A stretch of 64,000 nucleotides of DNA from contig VCAZ01000001.1 of assembly GCA_005784505.1 (NCBI GenBank), forward strand, positions 3,856,597-3,920,596. Direction: 5' to 3'. Below, in pieces: positions 61,121-64,000 of the stretch (positions are counted from its first letter, which is position 1; each line of letters starts with the position of its first letter). Origin of the DNA: Bagarius yarrelli. Its lineage: Eukaryota > Chordata > Actinopteri > Siluriformes > Sisoridae. The translations under genes were made by a program, and so were the position numbers. Under the pieces are notes generated by a model. That model ran no database searches. It had not been told where the DNA came from and saw only the letters and a list, made by a program, of their open reading frames with translations.

Positions 61121-62800
61121 GACCCACCAGACACTAGCTGTGCTTTAGAGCCCTGTGATGGATTACTTCAGTCAACTGAAATATTGGGTCTCAATGTTTT
61201 TTTGATGTAATTGTCTGACCATCAGGCCAGCCAGAACTTTTATTTTTCTCTTTCTGACAGAAAGACTGACCTTGCACACACACACACACACAAGCAAATC
61301 ACAAGTCACCGGTGTCATTCCGGGTTTGTCTATTGTGTCCCTGCAGAGACAGGTAGAGTCATCATTCGTGAGTGTGCGATGTCTGTCTTTTTTATTGTTC
61401 AGATAGGAACTGACAACAGCAAAGTGAACACCATCGACTGTTTCATCAACTTTGGGTTATGCATCGTTCCATGTTCACCGGTGACAAAACAACAGGCGCT
61501 TCCTGTTTATCAGTTTATTGATTCTTACACATGAAAAACATAATTAAACCCAACGGAAGTCGGATCGTTTCTCAGATCGATCCTGTTAGGCGGCATTTAC
61601 ACTGAATGTATCAAGGGACCCAATTCCGATTATTTCTTTCTTTGAACGCGGAAAATAGAACATACCTATGGAACATACAACGTTCATATGTGGAAATAAA
61701 TTGGATATGAATCAGATATTTACATTAGTGTAAGACAGATCAGATTTTCACTAGTCAATGTGAGTCGTACGTTATCGAATAAGAGACGGTGCTGCATAAA
61801 GTCAACTCAAGTGGACACCAACAGCGATCTCTAAATATATAGCGATCAATGCTACATTCGCCCAGGCTGAAACAAGTCCTTTCCTCCTTTTTCTCTGCCT
61901 AAAGAGAGGATTGATTTGCCGACATTTGAATATGGAGCGGAAAGCAAAACACTGAATAATCATCGAATCACTAAACAGTCTTGGCATTAATAAATGCATT
62001 GTTTATACAGCCAGTTTGTCTACCTGGGGTTGTTTCGCTGTGTATAGAGTAAATGCAGGTATCGGATACGGGTCAGTTTTTAAGAATGATGTAAGAGGGT
62101 ATATTTTAGACCTGGGTATCAGACCTCAATGTCCAGAACTGCAAAGTAAATTGTGGCCGTAGTCTACACCTTTGACACCATAGACCTTTAACACCTCTCC
62201 TTAATGTGTTCTAGATTTAGTTTTAACTTTAGATAAATAAAATGGATTCTTTGCTTGTCTGAATGCATAGCGAACCTGCAATACCCCCCACCACCACCAC
62301 CACCTTCAAGTGTCCTATATGTAGCTTGTAATTTTGTTCGCCTTTTTGCACATTTGGTAGCTGTTTGCTAGATATGATTATTATTCAATCTAACCGAGCG
62401 AACAAAAAAGTCATGTTTTTGTTAATGAGTTTCCTAGCATTGAATATTGAAGAACATCTTGTAGAACTGCAGGCTCCTTAACATCTAGTCATTTTTTCTT
62501 AGGAGCTCACAGAAGTAGATGGAAGATAGGAAAAGCATTTCTCATCCTGTCCCACTGGAACATGTGGAAAGCATGCCGCTGATAGCGATCAGGCAAGACC
62601 AGGCTTGCTTGGACTCGTTTGTAAGTCCGCTCCCTTTATTTAATTATCACACAGATGTCTTATAAAAATATTACCAGGCCATTTATTAAATTTATTCAAT
62701 AAATGTGATGTTCTTGAAACAATTGTATAGTGGCTAGAGGATGGGCCTTCTATTATCCAGAGGATCAGCTCAGCTGGTTAAATGTTTATTCATTTATATT
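61121..62800. other. No recognised feature
   Basis: Unique-looking DNA with one short (CA)n (about 61276-61293). Open frames of up to 107 codons lack any family signal. Confidence 0.45.
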
Positions 62801-62805
62801 TACAT

Positions 62806-63002
62806 TTTTACATTTACATTTACGCCATTTGGCAGACGTCCTTATCCAGAGCGACTTACATTTATCTTATTTATACAACTAAGCCATTGGGGGTTAAGGG
62901 CCTTGCTCAGGGGCCCAGCAGTCGTGGCTTGGTGGAGCTGGGAATTGAACCCACAATCTTTGGGTTGGTAGTCCAACACCTTAACCGCTGAGGTACCACC
63001 TA
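62806..63002 (-). mobile_element. SINE family A, minus orientation
   Basis: CATTTACGCCATTTGGCAGA, GGGAATTGAACCCACAATCT, CACCTTAACCGCTGAGGTAC. Confidence 0.88.
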
Positions 63003-63139
63003 TCGATATATTATGCAATATTTGCAATTTTACTTAATCCCCTGCTCAGGTTTTCTCCAAAACCACACTGAATCTGCTTCCTAAGCTGGAGTCACTTTAA
63101 TATTACAGCCAATATTTAATTTCTTAATCGTTTCTGCTA

Positions 63140-63433
63140 GAGGGGCAGCACGGTGGGGTCTTTCTGTGTGGAGTATGTTCTCCCTGTGCTTGAGTGGGTT
63201 AACTCCCGGCTACTCCCACTTCCCAAAGTCCAAAAACATATATGTTAGGTTGATTGGTGATTCTAAATTGCCCATAGGAGTGAGTGCGAGTGTGTGTGGC
63301 CCTGTGATGGACTGGCGACCTGTTTCCCTCCTGCCTTTCGTCCTTTCAGAGACGGCTGGGATAGACTCCAGCAGATCCCCGTGACCCCGAATTAGGGAAT
63401 AAGCGGGTATAGAAGATAAATGAATAAATGGAT
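63140..63433 (+). mobile_element. DANA-like SINE, plus orientation, head deleted
   Basis: GGGGCAGCACGGTGGGGTCT skips the tRNA-like box, then GTCCAAAAACATATATGTTA, GACCCCGAATTAGGGAATAA and a GATAAATGAATAAATGGA end. Confidence 0.85.
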
Positions 63434-64000
63434 TCCTGCTAGAACGTGTTTGAGCATGTTCTTTGGTTCTCTGATGACCCCCAGATACAGGGATGAATGT
63501 TGACACACACCACACTGAGCCCCTGGCAATGATCAGGCTTAAATGCTTTAAACAATGTAGACCTAAGGTACAGAACTGCAACCTCTGACACTCTTGCACT
63601 ATAAAAACTCTCATACAGTATTTCCAGCTATCCACCCGTGTCCCATAAACACACTCGGGCATGGATCTGGTGCTGTGTGTGGCGGTGCCGGCTGAGAGTT
63701 TGACTGAGAGACAGTTACTCTTCAGGCAGGTCTGGGCAGAGGGGATGCTATTACTGATCATTAAGTTAGACCTGAAATAACGTAAGGCTATAATTATCCA
63801 AGGTGGTCTCTCAGATGTCTGTCGGAGACTTGAGGAGCTCTGAGTTTGCATGCCGTCTGTGTCTCTTACAAACACACAGACATGGACGCGCTAACTGTTC
63901 CTCTAGCGAGAGCTCATTGTTGTTCTCAATCATCAGTCTGTTTATTGTATTAAATCGAGAACCGTTGTAACCCTGTACGGCTGTGTTAATGCGTCCTCTG
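63434..64000. other. No recognised feature
   Basis: Unique-looking sequence. The 221-codon minus-strand frame (63875-63210) runs across the SINE and is not a gene. Confidence 0.45.

Noticed and set aside
63575..63875. Minus-strand frame with PSAQTCLKSNCLSVKLSAGT as a coding exon
   Set aside because: Its continuation runs into a SINE, and no motif or consistent splice sites were seen.

Overview
This is vertebrate nuclear DNA, almost certainly from a teleost fish and probably an otophysan (catfish-like) one. The reasons are spliced genes with GT-AG introns, abundant (CA)n, (GA)n and GATA microsatellites, three families of tRNA-derived SINE of the kind scattered through fish genomes, RTE/BovB-like and CR1/L2-like LINE tails, and hAT-type MITEs. 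There are no prokaryotic features. Most long open frames are translations of simple repeats or of SINEs. The real exons are short and were found by protein similarity, splice sites and phase.

Two genes are supported, both on the minus strand. The larger runs from a start codon at 44896 down to about 8203 and is a complete light (non-muscle) caldesmon, cald1. It has 14 coding exons whose phases join without a break and give about 566 codons. The N-terminal myosin/actin-binding block, the charged coiled region and the C-terminal actin/tropomyosin/calmodulin-binding blocks are all recognisable. Only the last coding exon is uncertain. Any non-coding first exon and the promoter were not found and may lie right of 44919. 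About 2 kb beyond the cald1 3' end, on the same strand, lies the 5' part of a troponin T gene. A start exon at 6596, a candidate 8-nt micro-exon and four mini-exons, in matching phase, encode the acidic hypervariable N-terminus (47 codons). The rest of that gene lies left of base 1. Both products bind actin thin filaments through tropomyosin. The pairing recalls the LSP1-troponin T and LAD1-troponin T pairs of other vertebrate chromosomes.

Layout: 1-7100, troponin T 5' half with a minisatellite and a GATA/GACA array in its introns; 7100-8200, short intergenic stretch with a TATA-type promoter candidate; 8200-9185, cald1 3' UTR and candidate last exon; 9186-44896, cald1 body, with introns full of SINEs, two RTE fragments carrying the same in-frame 36-bp expansion, and long polypyrimidine arrays; 44920-64000, 5' flank or first intron of cald1, where I see only repeats and no convincing coding exon.

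Limits: exon calls rest on protein similarity recalled without a database, plus visible splice sites and phase. Repeat family names are by resemblance.
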